Positions 20,026 to 28,926 of a DNA stretch of 64,000 nt are shown piece by piece. The stretch is from Athalassotoga saccharophila (GTDB lineage: Bacteria; Thermotogota; Thermotogae; Mesoaciditogales; Mesoaciditogaceae): assembly GCF_009936215.1 (NCBI RefSeq), contig NZ_AP019551.1:775501-839500 (forward strand), given 5' to 3'. Under the pieces are notes generated by a model that had not been told where the DNA came from, did no database searches, and saw nothing but the letters and a program-made list of their open reading frames with translations. Each line of letters opens with the position of its first letter. The stretch's first letter is position 1. The position numbers were made by a program, and so were the translations under genes.

Positions 20026-21633
20026 TTGAAAACAAGGGGTAAGTTACTTCTTCTTTCCGCATCAATCGCCATAGTGGCCTTAGTCTTAAGCGGATGTTTT
20101 TTAATGCCTCCAACGGTAAGGTTTATCTCTCCAACCTCTCTTAACAACTCTGCATATCCGGTTAACTCTCCAATAACCTTTTCATGGTCTGGCGAGAGTG
20201 GCCTTACTTACACCTTAACTCTTTCTGCATCCGGCATCGGTCCGATAACTTTGCTTTCTAATTCGAATCTTACAACCTACCAAACATCGATAGCGACGCC
20301 CGGAGTCTACACGGCCCAAATCGTCGGTAAAACGAACTTGGGTGGTACCGGCAAAGATACCACGACATTTAACGTTACGTCTTTGAAGATCACCAATTCT
20401 GCCACAATTTACGCCAAGAACAGCGTGACGGTCTCTTGGGAATCTCTCGACAACAAGCCTCACACGTACCTTTACTCGATAGACAATGGCGCAAGTTGGA
20501 CAAGTACAACACAAACGAGTGCGACCTTGACAAATCTTCCAGATGGAAATTACACATTCATGGTCAAACTTGCCCAGTCTTATGTCCCTCCGGCCGTTTA
20601 CAATTTTGAAATTTTGACGGCAGGACCAACGATAGGAATAGCGGTTTCCGACAGAACTGAAGGTGGATTTTACGGAATAGGTTCCCATCCTCAGGGCAGG
20701 TATGCAGAAATAAGTTGGGCATCTAACCAGCCTTTGGGCGCTTTACTTGTTAGATTTTACATGTACGGGCCATTGGGGACTGGCATAAGATACAGGCTTA
20801 ACATCTCTCCAAATGGTCAGTGGGTTGTCCTTCCGGCCACATCGACGGCCCAGCAATGGTATTTGATTCCTCATCCGAATACGAATACCGACATGATAAT
20901 TTCGGCAACAGGCCCTGGTAGTTTGCAGGTCTACGATATGAGTGGAAATGCTTACAACGTACCTGCGTTCCAATTGGGTCAGACCTACGCGATAGGTATG
21001 TTGCCCGTTAACTGGCTTGGAACACAAGGATCCTTTGCAATAGCCCCATTTGTGCTTAGCGAAAGATATGGACTTTCGAATATGCCGCAAATGTACGTTG
21101 GATACAACACGACCTCAGTTGCAACGGGTGGATCTTTTGTTGCATCTGTTTACGCTCCAAACCTTACGGCATACGCGTCTGGCACCCATCAGATAGTCAA
21201 CGACAATGTCGATCATACAGACATCACAACGAACAATGGTCTTATGTACATGCAATTCTCAGTTCAACTCTCCCCCGGCCTTCAACTTAACAGCGTTACA
21301 TTCCCGGACATGATGGCGGGAAAGGTTAACCTTTGGACGTACAAGTACGATCCAAATACCGGAATTCTTACTGTGTACAGAGGATTTGTAAATCCTGTCC
21401 CGGGCGCACCGGTGGCGCAGTCTGCAACCGATATAGCCGTCCAGTTACAATGCACGGTACCGGCCACCTACAGCGGATCTTACGCCTTTGCAAGCGTAGT
21501 CTATGAAGGATACTTTGGCAATGAAGGATACAGCAATCTCAATCCCGTCTTCAAAGATAATTCTTTGAGGAATATAGACGGTGTTGTGATTTTGAGATCG
21601 GTTCCGGTCGTTACCGTCGGTAGCGCTCAGTAA
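20026..21633 (+). CDS. Lipoprotein with Ig-like modules and a cohesin-like C-terminal domain
   Basis: TTG 20026 gives MKTRGKLLLLSASIAIVALV followed by lipobox Leu-Ser-Gly-Cys (Cys about 24). An ATG at 20017 touches the AAAGGGG ribosome site and is less likely. Residues about 28-118 and 120-198 are Ig/fibronectin-like (ITFSWSG, VTVSWES). Residues 200-350 form an unassigned beta-rich region. Residues about 354-530 follow the pattern of cohesin modules: GGSFVASVYAPNL at the start, MYMQFSVQLSPGLQLNSV in the middle, YKYDPNTGILTVYRGF, and final DGVVIL. The next gene, 14 nt on, is a protease with a dockerin. The cohesin call is inference from pattern and context. Role proposed: surface anchor for dockerin proteins. 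Confidence 0.7.
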   Translation: MKTRGKLLLLSASIAIVALVLSGCFLMPPTVRFISPTSLNNSAYPVNSPITFSWSGESGLTYTLTLSASGIGPITLLSNSNLTTYQTSIATPGVYTAQIVGKTNLGGTGKDTTTFNVTSLKITNSATIYAKNSVTVSWESLDNKPHTYLYSIDNGASWTSTTQTSATLTNLPDGNYTFMVKLAQSYVPPAVYNFEILTAGPTIGIAVSDRTEGGFYGIGSHPQGRYAEISWASNQPLGALLVRFYMYGPLGTGIRYRLNISPNGQWVVLPATSTAQQWYLIPHPNTNTDMIISATGPGSLQVYDMSGNAYNVPAFQLGQTYAIGMLPVNWLGTQGSFAIAPFVLSERYGLSNMPQMYVGYNTTSVATGGSFVASVYAPNLTAYASGTHQIVNDNVDHTDITTNNGLMYMQFSVQLSPGLQLNSVTFPDMMAGKVNLWTYKYDPNTGILTVYRGFVNPVPGAPVAQSATDIAVQLQCTVPATYSGSYAFASVVYEGYFGNEGYSNLNPVFKDNSLRNIDGVVILRSVPVVTVGSAQ

Positions 21634-21647
21634 GCGGGGTGAATGGT

Positions 21648-23036
21648 ATGAAAAAGATTACATTTATTCTGATCGCTTTGGTTTTGATTTCGGTCTTTGC
21701 CTTTGGAATTTCTCTAAGTACGCAGACTGTTATGAGCACAGCCACCGTTGAGGCTGTAAATGCACAAAATACCCAGTTGGATCTTCCGTGGACGGCTGGA
21801 CTTAACGGTTTTAACGGAAAAACGATAGGACAGTTGTCCGTTATGAACGGGTGGCGTCCACTTCCGAAGGATTTCGTTAACGCCATTTTATCGAAGGCAA
21901 AAAAACTCACAACGACAGATGATATGCTCATGGGATCTTACACGATGTTCAATCCGTTGACGATGGATGCGTCTAACCTTCCAACTGCCTACGATCTAAG
22001 CAATCAATTCGTCCAGTATCCCGGCATTTCTTACGTAACGCCTGTCAAAGATCAGGGATACCATGGCACATGCTGGGCATTCTCCACGACTGAAACCTTT
22101 GAAACGGCCCTTGCAATGCAAGGCGTTGTACCATATTCAAATATCCCGGTTCTTTCAACCCAGTTTGTTGCATACCACGACATAAACTGGAATCTTTTGA
22201 TCGCGGCAAATGGATGGGTAGTGCAGGATTCCAACTACGATGCAGGCGGAAACCAGTACTTCTCGATGTACAACGCGATAAGGTATGGAATACCACCTGC
22301 CTCGGATTTTCCGACGATATCTTACGAGAATTCTCCGTGGATAGAATGGGATCCGCAAAATCCGAACTGGCAAAAAGATTTGATTTATTCGCAGGGGACA
22401 CTTTTGTTGCTCAGCGCTCCCGAGGAGGCATATTACTACAACGTTAGTTACGATCAATACATAGACGCTATAAAGACTATGATAATGAAGTACGGATCCG
22501 TCAGCGTCTCTTATTCAGTGCCGGCAGACTTTTTCAGTTATCAAAGTGGCGTTTATATTCCTGTAAATCCCGGCTCCTCTTCCAACCCTTACGAAGGAGG
22601 CCATGCCGTCCAGATAGTTGGATGGATAGACAATTACGTGGCTTCCAATGGCCAGACTTACAACGTGTGGATAGTCAGAAATTCATGGGGTTCAAGTTGG
22701 GGCATGAATGGATACTGGCTACAGCCTTGGGTAACACCTCAGGAATATGCCTCCGGCAAAGTGCCGGCATGGAAATTCGAATCTTACGGTAACTGGTTCT
22801 TCGTTCCCATTTTCAAAACAGTTAATGCCGCTTATTCTCAGGCCGACTTCAACAACGATGGATACGTTAACATGGAAGACTGGAACTTGCTCGTAAGTGC
22901 CATGCAGCAGACGAATCCATCTTCTCAAACTATAGCCAAATACGATATAGGAGTGCCAAAGACCGGAAAGATCGGTGGAGGTTCTCTGGAACAATTCATG
23001 TATTTGTGGAATCTGGCGGCCCAGAGCGGACATTAA
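21648..23036 (+). CDS. Secreted papain-like (C1A) cysteine protease with C-terminal dockerin
   Basis: 462 aa from ATG 21648, which has GCGGGGTG at good spacing; a GTG at 21639 lies in that motif. A signal peptide (residues 1-20) and a pro-region to about 115 precede the catalytic domain. Catalytic residues: Gln136 and Cys142 in VKDQGYHGTCWAFST, His319 in GGHAVQIVGW and Asn345 in VRNSWGSSWG. Residues about 399-462 are dockerin-like: DFNNDGYVNMEDWNLL is a good calcium-loop/helix repeat; the second repeat (YDIGVPKTGKIGGGSLEQF) has an insertion. It is followed by a strong terminator. It probably degrades external protein and docks on the adjacent lipoprotein. Bacterial C1A proteases are known, but this pairing is unusual. 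Confidence 0.9.
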   Translation: MKKITFILIALVLISVFAFGISLSTQTVMSTATVEAVNAQNTQLDLPWTAGLNGFNGKTIGQLSVMNGWRPLPKDFVNAILSKAKKLTTTDDMLMGSYTMFNPLTMDASNLPTAYDLSNQFVQYPGISYVTPVKDQGYHGTCWAFSTTETFETALAMQGVVPYSNIPVLSTQFVAYHDINWNLLIAANGWVVQDSNYDAGGNQYFSMYNAIRYGIPPASDFPTISYENSPWIEWDPQNPNWQKDLIYSQGTLLLLSAPEEAYYYNVSYDQYIDAIKTMIMKYGSVSVSYSVPADFFSYQSGVYIPVNPGSSSNPYEGGHAVQIVGWIDNYVASNGQTYNVWIVRNSWGSSWGMNGYWLQPWVTPQEYASGKVPAWKFESYGNWFFVPIFKTVNAAYSQADFNNDGYVNMEDWNLLVSAMQQTNPSSQTIAKYDIGVPKTGKIGGGSLEQFMYLWNLAAQSGH

Positions 23037-23050
23037 AAGTTAACAAAACA

Positions 23051-23083
23051 ATAAAGGGCGCTAAATGCGCCCTTTATTATTTT
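23051..23083 (+). terminator. Terminator after the dockerin protease
   Basis: AAAGGGCGC (23053-23061) pairs with GCGCCCTTT (23067-23075) around a 5-nt loop, followed by ATTATTTT. Confidence 0.9.
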
Positions 23084-23134
23084 AACTGACTTTATGGTAA
23101 AATATTCTGTGTTTGTGAATAGAGGTGGTAGAGA

Positions 23135-24175
23135 TTGAAAATAGGCATTCCGAGAGCGTTATATTTTTACGTATATTATCCGATGTGGTATGGATTTTTT
23201 TCGTCCCTTGGTCATGAAATGAAACTTTCCATTCCGACGAACAAAGAGATCATAAATTTAGGAGTTTCACATTCAGTTGACGATATATGTATTTCCGTTA
23301 AGGTATTTCATGGCCATGTTAAATATCTGCTCAACAAGGATGTAGACTTTGTCTTCGTTCCGAGAATCGCGAGCGAGGAAAAATACAAATACACATGTCC
23401 AAAACTTGCTGCACTTCCCGACCTTATGAAAAGTGCCTTTGTTAGCGATGCAGGTAGAATTTTGACGGCGACCTTTTACACAAGGCAGGGAGACAAACCT
23501 ATCATAGAGGCTTTTGAAGAGATAGGAAGGCAACTTGGAGATCCCGAAGAAAAGGTAAAGAGAGCGACAAAAGAAGGTATAAAATACCAAAATCTCGCGA
23601 CAAAAGCGTTGAGATCCGGCCATACCTTTCTTGATATTGTCAAAAACATAAAAAACCTTGAAGAACTTATAAAAAGGCCCGTCGAAAAGAAGAGATACAC
23701 CGTAGCCCTCGCCGGTTTTCCTTACGATGTTTACGATACATTCACGAATGGAGATGTCATATCAAAACTTGAAGATTCCGGAGTTGGAATAGTGACGACT
23801 GATATGCTTGATCCAAAAGTTTACAAGCATTATTCCAAATACATGATAAAAGATCTGTTCTGGTATCAGGCAAATGCCGCCGCAAAAGGTGGGATGTATT
23901 ACATAGATTCACCAGACATAGATGGAATAATAAGCATATCATCATTCAATTGCGGTATAAGTTCTATATATCAGAAATTACTTGATCTTTATTCAAAAGA
24001 GATTGGAAAGCCTGTCATGCACATAATAGTTGACGAACAAACCGGGGATGCTGGTCTTGCAACGAGAATAGAGGCATTTATCGATTTAATACGCGTGAAA
24101 AGAGGTGATGGTCTTGTCTCGCAAGAAAATAACCTACACGGTACCGAGAATGGGGTACACGTACGCAGCGTTTGA
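23135..24175 (+). CDS. COG3580/DUF2229-like component of an activase-type redox system
   Basis: 346 aa. It begins GIPRALYFYVYYPMWYGFF, characteristic of the DUF2229/COG3580 part of the large 'acyl-CoA dehydratase activase-related' proteins. Conserved features are the PTNKEIINLGV stretch, Cys in DDICIS, YTCPKL and SSFNCGISS, which may be iron-sulfur ligands, and a closing DEQTGDAGLATRIEAF motif. The fold is thought to be related to 2-hydroxyacyl-CoA dehydratase subunits; the substrate is unknown. TTG start behind AGAGGTGG. First of three tightly packed genes; its 3' end overlaps the next gene by about 60 nt. Confidence 0.8.
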   Translation: MKIGIPRALYFYVYYPMWYGFFSSLGHEMKLSIPTNKEIINLGVSHSVDDICISVKVFHGHVKYLLNKDVDFVFVPRIASEEKYKYTCPKLAALPDLMKSAFVSDAGRILTATFYTRQGDKPIIEAFEEIGRQLGDPEEKVKRATKEGIKYQNLATKALRSGHTFLDIVKNIKNLEELIKRPVEKKRYTVALAGFPYDVYDTFTNGDVISKLEDSGVGIVTTDMLDPKVYKHYSKYMIKDLFWYQANAAAKGGMYYIDSPDIDGIISISSFNCGISSIYQKLLDLYSKEIGKPVMHIIVDEQTGDAGLATRIEAFIDLIRVKRGDGLVSQENNLHGTENGVHVRSV

Positions 24176-25262
24176 GAGTTTCTTTAAAATTCTTGGATAC
24201 GACGTTATAATACCTGAGCCTACAAACACCGAGACTATAAAGGAAGGCGTTTCCAACTCTCCAGAGTACATGTGTTTTCCATTTAAAATATTGCTTGGTC
24301 AATTTGAAAGGGTGCTTGAGAAAAATCCCGACAGATATTTCAAGGTAGTATCTCTTGAAAGTTATGGGCCTTGCAGATTCGGATATTACAGTCCTTTGTA
24401 TTACAAGATATTGAGAGACAAAGGTTTTACGAACTTTGAAATAGTCAACATCGAAGGGATCTATCCACCACTTTACAAAGGTATTCCAAGATTTTTCAAA
24501 AAACTCGTAAAACTCACCGGATGGCACGCACCGTGGACAGTTGTCAAAGCCTTTGTCATAGCGGGATGGAAGGTTTACGCGCTTGAACAACTTGAGAAAA
24601 AACTTTACCATCTCATTCCAAGAGAGAAGGTTACAGGATCAACTGAGAAGATCTTCAACGCGGCAGTTGAAAGGATAAGACATGCTCCGAACAAAGTCAA
24701 AGCCATAAAGAAGATTTTGAACGAAGAACTCGAGAAGATGGAAAATAATCCCCATGTCGAGCGCGATGATCTTCCAAAAATAGGCCTTGTCGGAGAGGCT
24801 TACATATTGATGGATTACAGCAATAACCTTGATATAGAAAAGAAACTGGCCTACATGGGAGTAGACGTGGATAGATCTTTGAGGGTTACGAACTGGACGC
24901 TTGATAGGCTCATAAAGGCAAAATCGCATAAGGCTCACATGTTAGAGGTGAACAAGGGATATCTCGATTTCTTCATAGGCGGGGATGGTCAGGAAAGTAT
25001 AATGAATACGATACTTTACAAGAAGGCCGGATATGATGGCGTCATTCAGGCCCAACCATTTGGATGCTTGCCAGAGACGGCCGCAAAGGAAATTCTTACA
25101 AAAGTAAGTGAAGATTACGATATACCCGTCTTAAGTCTCGCATTTGACGAGCAAACGGGTGAGGCCGGATTCGTTACAAGGCTTGAAGCCTTTGTTGATA
25201 TGATAAAGAGCAGAAGACAAATGAAAGAAGAAAAAAAGGAATCCGTAACGGTTGAAAATTAG
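24114..25262 (+). CDS. COG3581-like component of an activase-type redox system
   Basis: About 382 aa from TTG 24114 (MSRKKITYTVPRMGYTY), which stands 5-6 nt after AGAGGTGA; GTG 24105 and ATG 24108 are alternatives inside that motif. Probable cluster ligands are Cys in EYMCFPFK, YGPCRFGYY and PFGCLPE. The end (FDEQTGEAGFVTRLEAF) mirrors the end of the preceding protein (DEQTGDAGLATRIEAF), so the two are probably paralogous halves. In many genomes both are fused to activase domains in one large protein; here they are separate. Function unknown; likely a low-potential electron-transfer partner of the next protein. Confidence 0.8.
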   Translation: MSRKKITYTVPRMGYTYAAFESFFKILGYDVIIPEPTNTETIKEGVSNSPEYMCFPFKILLGQFERVLEKNPDRYFKVVSLESYGPCRFGYYSPLYYKILRDKGFTNFEIVNIEGIYPPLYKGIPRFFKKLVKLTGWHAPWTVVKAFVIAGWKVYALEQLEKKLYHLIPREKVTGSTEKIFNAAVERIRHAPNKVKAIKKILNEELEKMENNPHVERDDLPKIGLVGEAYILMDYSNNLDIEKKLAYMGVDVDRSLRVTNWTLDRLIKAKSHKAHMLEVNKGYLDFFIGGDGQESIMNTILYKKAGYDGVIQAQPFGCLPETAAKEILTKVSEDYDIPVLSLAFDEQTGEAGFVTRLEAFVDMIKSRRQMKEEKKESVTVEN

Positions 25263-25272
25263 AGGTGAAAAG

Positions 25273-26307
25273 ATGTCAAAAACAGTTGCTTTGGGAATAG
25301 ATATAGGTTCTGTAACGACGAAGGTTGTCTTTATAGACGAAAATGATGAGATAATAGAGGGTCTCTACATTCGCACGAAGGGAAATCCAATAGACACTAT
25401 AAAGGCGGGAATGATAGAGGCCTACAACGTTATTTCTTCAAAATACGGAGACATAGAGGTTATGGCCGTTGGAACGACTGGAAGTGGAAGGCAACTTGCC
25501 GGTGTTGTAGTCGGTGCCGATATCATAAAAAATGAGATCTCGGCCCACGCTTACGCGGCTATTCACGAAGTGCCGGACGTTTCCACCATCTTCGAGATAG
25601 GTGGACAGGATTCGAAGATAATTTTTATAAGAAATGGGGCCGTCACGGATTTTGCGATGAACACGGTTTGCGCCGCCGGAACTGGATCTTTCCTCGATCA
25701 TCAGGCCGAAAGGATCGGTATCGGTATAGAAAAATTTGGAGAATACGCACTTCGGGCCACAAATCCAGTTAGAATAGCGGGAAGATGTACCGTCTTTGCC
25801 GAATCAGACATGATTCACAAGCAGCAAATGGGTGCAACGCCAGAGGATATAATAGCTGGGCTTGCCGAAAGCCTTGTCAGGAATTACCTTAACAACCTTG
25901 CCCGTGGAAAGGAATTGCTTCCAAAATTCGTCTTCCAGGGTGGTGTGTCCGAAAATATAGGGATAGTTAAGGCTTTCGAGAATGCAGTTGGGGCAGAGGT
26001 AATAGTACCGAAGAACAACAAACTCATGGGAGCATGGGGCGTTGCGATGCTCGCAAAGAGGGAGATCGAGATAACAGGTCAAAAGACGAATTTCAAAGGT
26101 TTTAAAGTGACAGAACTTGAGCATAAAACTCGGGTCTTTTATTGTGATGGTTGCGCGAATAATTGTGAGGTGTATGAAGTCATAGAAAACGGAGAGACCA
26201 TAGCCTACTGGGGAGACAGATGCGGCAAATGGTCCAACAGGTTGACTTCCAAGGTAAGAAGAACTGAAAGGGCAGACAGAAGAGAAGAAATAAACAGTGA
26301 GAAGTGA
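25273..26307 (+). CDS. BcrAD/BadFG-family ATPase (dehydratase/reductase activase)
   Basis: ASKHA-fold ATPase that couples ATP hydrolysis to electron transfer from a bridging [4Fe-4S] cluster. 344 aa from ATG 25273, with AGAGGTGA upstream. Nucleotide motifs: GIDIGSVTTK (8-17), GTTGSGR and EIGGQDSK. The two cluster cysteines of the HgdC-type dimer are present: Cys133 (TVCAAGTGSF) and Cys172 (GRCTVFAES). Beyond the usual 260 residues there is a tail with CDGCANNC and DRCGKW, four more cysteines that may bind a second cluster. The last dozen codons are Arg/Glu-rich and look like low-complexity filler. Confidence 0.88.
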   Translation: MSKTVALGIDIGSVTTKVVFIDENDEIIEGLYIRTKGNPIDTIKAGMIEAYNVISSKYGDIEVMAVGTTGSGRQLAGVVVGADIIKNEISAHAYAAIHEVPDVSTIFEIGGQDSKIIFIRNGAVTDFAMNTVCAAGTGSFLDHQAERIGIGIEKFGEYALRATNPVRIAGRCTVFAESDMIHKQQMGATPEDIIAGLAESLVRNYLNNLARGKELLPKFVFQGGVSENIGIVKAFENAVGAEVIVPKNNKLMGAWGVAMLAKREIEITGQKTNFKGFKVTELEHKTRVFYCDGCANNCEVYEVIENGETIAYWGDRCGKWSNRLTSKVRRTERADRREEINSEK

Positions 26308-26310
26308 GCG

Positions 26311-28056
26311 GTGAATAACAAAAAACATCCAAGTGTGCTAAACAAACTTGTCGGTGTACTCGATAAGGTAGAAAAGCCCAGCAGATATATAGGTAATGAA
26401 TACAATTCGGTAAAAAAAGACGCGCCCCTTTCGGTGTGTCTTGTTTTTCCCGATCTTTACGATGTGGGAATGTCGCATTTTGGAGTCAAGATCCTTTACG
26501 ATATAGTTAATGATCTTGATTTTGCAAAGTGCGAAAGATCTTATTTGCCATGGCCTGACATGCAAAGGGAAATGAAGGATAATTCTATCCCTCTTTACTC
26601 TTACGAATCTTACACGCCTCTTGATCATTTTGACGTTGTTGGATTTACCCTCCAGTATGAAATGTCTTACACGAATGTCTTGAGGGCTCTAAATCTTGCA
26701 AATATACCGCTAAGAAGTGCTGATAGGGGCGAGGATTCTCCGATTGTGATAGCGGGAGGGCCATGCACCTTTAATCCGTCACCGATTGAGGATTTCATAG
26801 ACGCATTTTTGATAGGAGACGGTGAAGAGGGAATCGTTGAAATGTTAGAGGCGATAAGATCTGGAAAGGACCGATCGGATAAACTTAGAAAACTTTCGAA
26901 CATCGAAGGGGTTTATGTCCCTTCCCACAACAATCGTGTAAGAAAAAGAGTTGTGCACGATTTAAAGAGATCTTGGGCGCCAACGCGTCAGATCCTTCCC
27001 TATACCGAGATAGTTCATGACAGAGGCGTTGTTGAGATAATGAGAGGATGTACAAATGGATGCAGGTTTTGTCAGGCAGGGATGATATACAGACCGGTTA
27101 GAGAGAGAAGTAATGATGAGATTTTGGATATCTCTTTTGAGACGATAAAGCAAACTGGATACGAAGAATTGAGTCTTCTTTCTTTAAGCAGCGCGGATCA
27201 CAGTCAAATAAAGGATATAGTTTCTTCTTTGAGAGAGATACCTTACACCTCTTTGTCTATTCCTTCGACAAGGGCCAACTCTTTAACGGTTGAAATAGCG
27301 AAGGCCATAGGAAGTGTCAGAAAAAGTGGCATAACGATAGCCCCAGAGGCGGGAACTCAAAGACTTAGAAATGTCATAAATAAGGGCATAAGCGAGGAAG
27401 ATATAATCTCCGCCGCAAAACTTGCGATAGAAAATGGATGGAGAAGGATAAAACTCTACTTCATGATAGGTCTTCCGACAGAAACCGATGACGATGTCCG
27501 TGGCATAGGTCATCTCATAGACAGGATAAAGCGTATGGGCTTCTACGATCTTTCGGCGACGATAGGCGTATTCGTTCCAAAGGCGCATACTCCATTTCAA
27601 TTTGAATCACAAATAATGCCGGATGAGGCCATGAGAAGGTTCAAACTTTTGAACTGGACGAATAAATTCGCAAAGTTGAATTTCACAGATCCTCACAAGG
27701 CCCTTATCGAAGGCATTCTATCCAGAGGAGGAAAGGAACTTTCTTACGTGATAGAAGAAGCAGAAAAGAGAGATTTGATATTCGCCGATTGGGACGAATT
27801 TTTCAACGCGCAAAGATGGATGGATCTTTTTAAAGAATACAATGTGGACATCGATCACATTATGGGAAAGAAGAGTTTCAAAGATGAATTCCCATGGGAT
27901 TTCGTCGATTCTGGAATATCAAAGGGATTTTTGTGGGCGGAATACCAAAGATCTTTAAGAGGCGATCTTACAGTCGACTGCAGAAATGGATGCACAGGAT
28001 GCGGTGTATGTCCGAACTTTGGAGTTGAGAATATAATCCACGGGGTTAGAGAATGA
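26311..28056 (+). CDS. Radical SAM protein (TIGR03960 type)
   Basis: 581 aa. The radical SAM motif is CTNGCRFC (Cys 247, 251, 254), inside MRGCTNGCRFCQAG. An N-terminal region (about 40-200) resembles a cobalamin-binding-type Rossmann fold (VFPDLYDVGMSHFG, IAGGPCTFNPSP). The C-terminus adds cysteines (CTGCGVCPNFG) that could bind an auxiliary cluster. The family is usually found next to TIGR03936/DUF2344, as here, and often before RNase G and rplU; its substrate is not established to my knowledge. GTG start; overlaps the next gene by 4 nt. Confidence 0.88.
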   Translation: MNNKKHPSVLNKLVGVLDKVEKPSRYIGNEYNSVKKDAPLSVCLVFPDLYDVGMSHFGVKILYDIVNDLDFAKCERSYLPWPDMQREMKDNSIPLYSYESYTPLDHFDVVGFTLQYEMSYTNVLRALNLANIPLRSADRGEDSPIVIAGGPCTFNPSPIEDFIDAFLIGDGEEGIVEMLEAIRSGKDRSDKLRKLSNIEGVYVPSHNNRVRKRVVHDLKRSWAPTRQILPYTEIVHDRGVVEIMRGCTNGCRFCQAGMIYRPVRERSNDEILDISFETIKQTGYEELSLLSLSSADHSQIKDIVSSLREIPYTSLSIPSTRANSLTVEIAKAIGSVRKSGITIAPEAGTQRLRNVINKGISEEDIISAAKLAIENGWRRIKLYFMIGLPTETDDDVRGIGHLIDRIKRMGFYDLSATIGVFVPKAHTPFQFESQIMPDEAMRRFKLLNWTNKFAKLNFTDPHKALIEGILSRGGKELSYVIEEAEKRDLIFADWDEFFNAQRWMDLFKEYNVDIDHIMGKKSFKDEFPWDFVDSGISKGFLWAEYQRSLRGDLTVDCRNGCTGCGVCPNFGVENIIHGVRE

Positions 28057-28586
28057 AGTATCTTTTCTTTTACAAAAGATACGGGCTTTTGAGATTCCTT
28101 TCGAACCACGAGACCATGAGGATGATCGAAAGGATTCTGAGAAGAACCGGAATGAATTTAAAAATGACTGAAGGCTTTCATCAAAGACTTAAACTCTCAT
28201 TTGGTCAGGCACTGCCAACTGGTATAATAGACAGGGCAGGACTTTTTTTGATATCTACCGATGAAGAGATAGGTCAAGAATTCATCGGAAAGATAAACTC
28301 ACTCTCTCCGCATGGATTTGAAGTGTACAGAATTTGTAAGGTTTCAGAGAAATTCGAACTCGGCAGATCCGTAAATGGGTACGTTTTTTCACTCATATTC
28401 TTAGAAGAACCTAACATTCCTGAAGGATGGAAGATCGAAAAGTATGGTAAAATATGGAAAACAAGTTTTTTCGTCGCTTTCAATTCCTCATCTCCGAGAA
28501 CTAATGCGTACGGTCAGTACCTTACTTTAAGAGAGAGTGTTGTCTTTAAGGAGACTTTCAATGACGAAAGTGCTTGTTGTGGATGA
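28053..28586 (+). CDS. DUF2344 (TIGR03936) radical SAM partner protein
   Basis: 177 aa. It begins YLFFYKRYGLLRFLSNHE, with the family LRFLSHxE-type motif, and contains GFHQRLKLSFGQALPTG, the other conserved block (xPxxxFxxALPxG). It commonly follows or is fused to the TIGR03960 radical SAM protein. Function unknown; the N-terminal motif suggests a nucleic-acid- or ribosome-related role, which is inference. ATGA overlap with the radical SAM gene. Confidence 0.85.
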   Translation: MKYLFFYKRYGLLRFLSNHETMRMIERILRRTGMNLKMTEGFHQRLKLSFGQALPTGIIDRAGLFLISTDEEIGQEFIGKINSLSPHGFEVYRICKVSEKFELGRSVNGYVFSLIFLEEPNIPEGWKIEKYGKIWKTSFFVAFNSSSPRTNAYGQYLTLRESVVFKETFNDESACCG

Positions 28587-28926
28587 TTCGGATGTTTTGA
28601 GAAAAATAGCCATCTTCAATCTCTCGAAGGCCGGCTTTGAAGTTCATGAAGCGATAGACGGACTTATGGGCATTGAAAAGATAATCGAGATAAAACCCGA
28701 TGTCGTTATTTTGGACATAATGATGCCGAAGTTGGACGGCTTTCAGGTGCTCGAAAAGGTAAAGAAAGACCCTCAATTGAACACGGTAAAGTTCATAGTG
28801 TTGACTGCAAAAGGAGGAGATACCGATTTAGAAAGGGCAAAAAAACTTGGAGCGGAGGAGTTCATGACAAAACCCTTTAGCCCCAAAGCCCTTGTAGAGG
28901 CGGTGGTAAGGCTTGCATCAAGATGA
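28561..28926 (+). CDS. Stand-alone response regulator receiver (CheY-like)
   Basis: 121 aa from ATG 28561, with AAGGAGA at correct spacing; the ORF opens earlier, in the DUF2344 gene, without support. Acidic pocket DD at 8-9, phospho-acceptor Asp52 (VVILDIMMP), Thr in VLTAKGG and Lys in FMTKPFSP are all present. No output domain. It overlaps the preceding gene by 26 nt and the PP2C phosphatase by 14 nt, which suggests that it controls that phosphatase. Confidence 0.92.
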   Translation: MTKVLVVDDSDVLRKIAIFNLSKAGFEVHEAIDGLMGIEKIIEIKPDVVILDIMMPKLDGFQVLEKVKKDPQLNTVKFIVLTAKGGDTDLERAKKLGAEEFMTKPFSPKALVEAVVRLASR

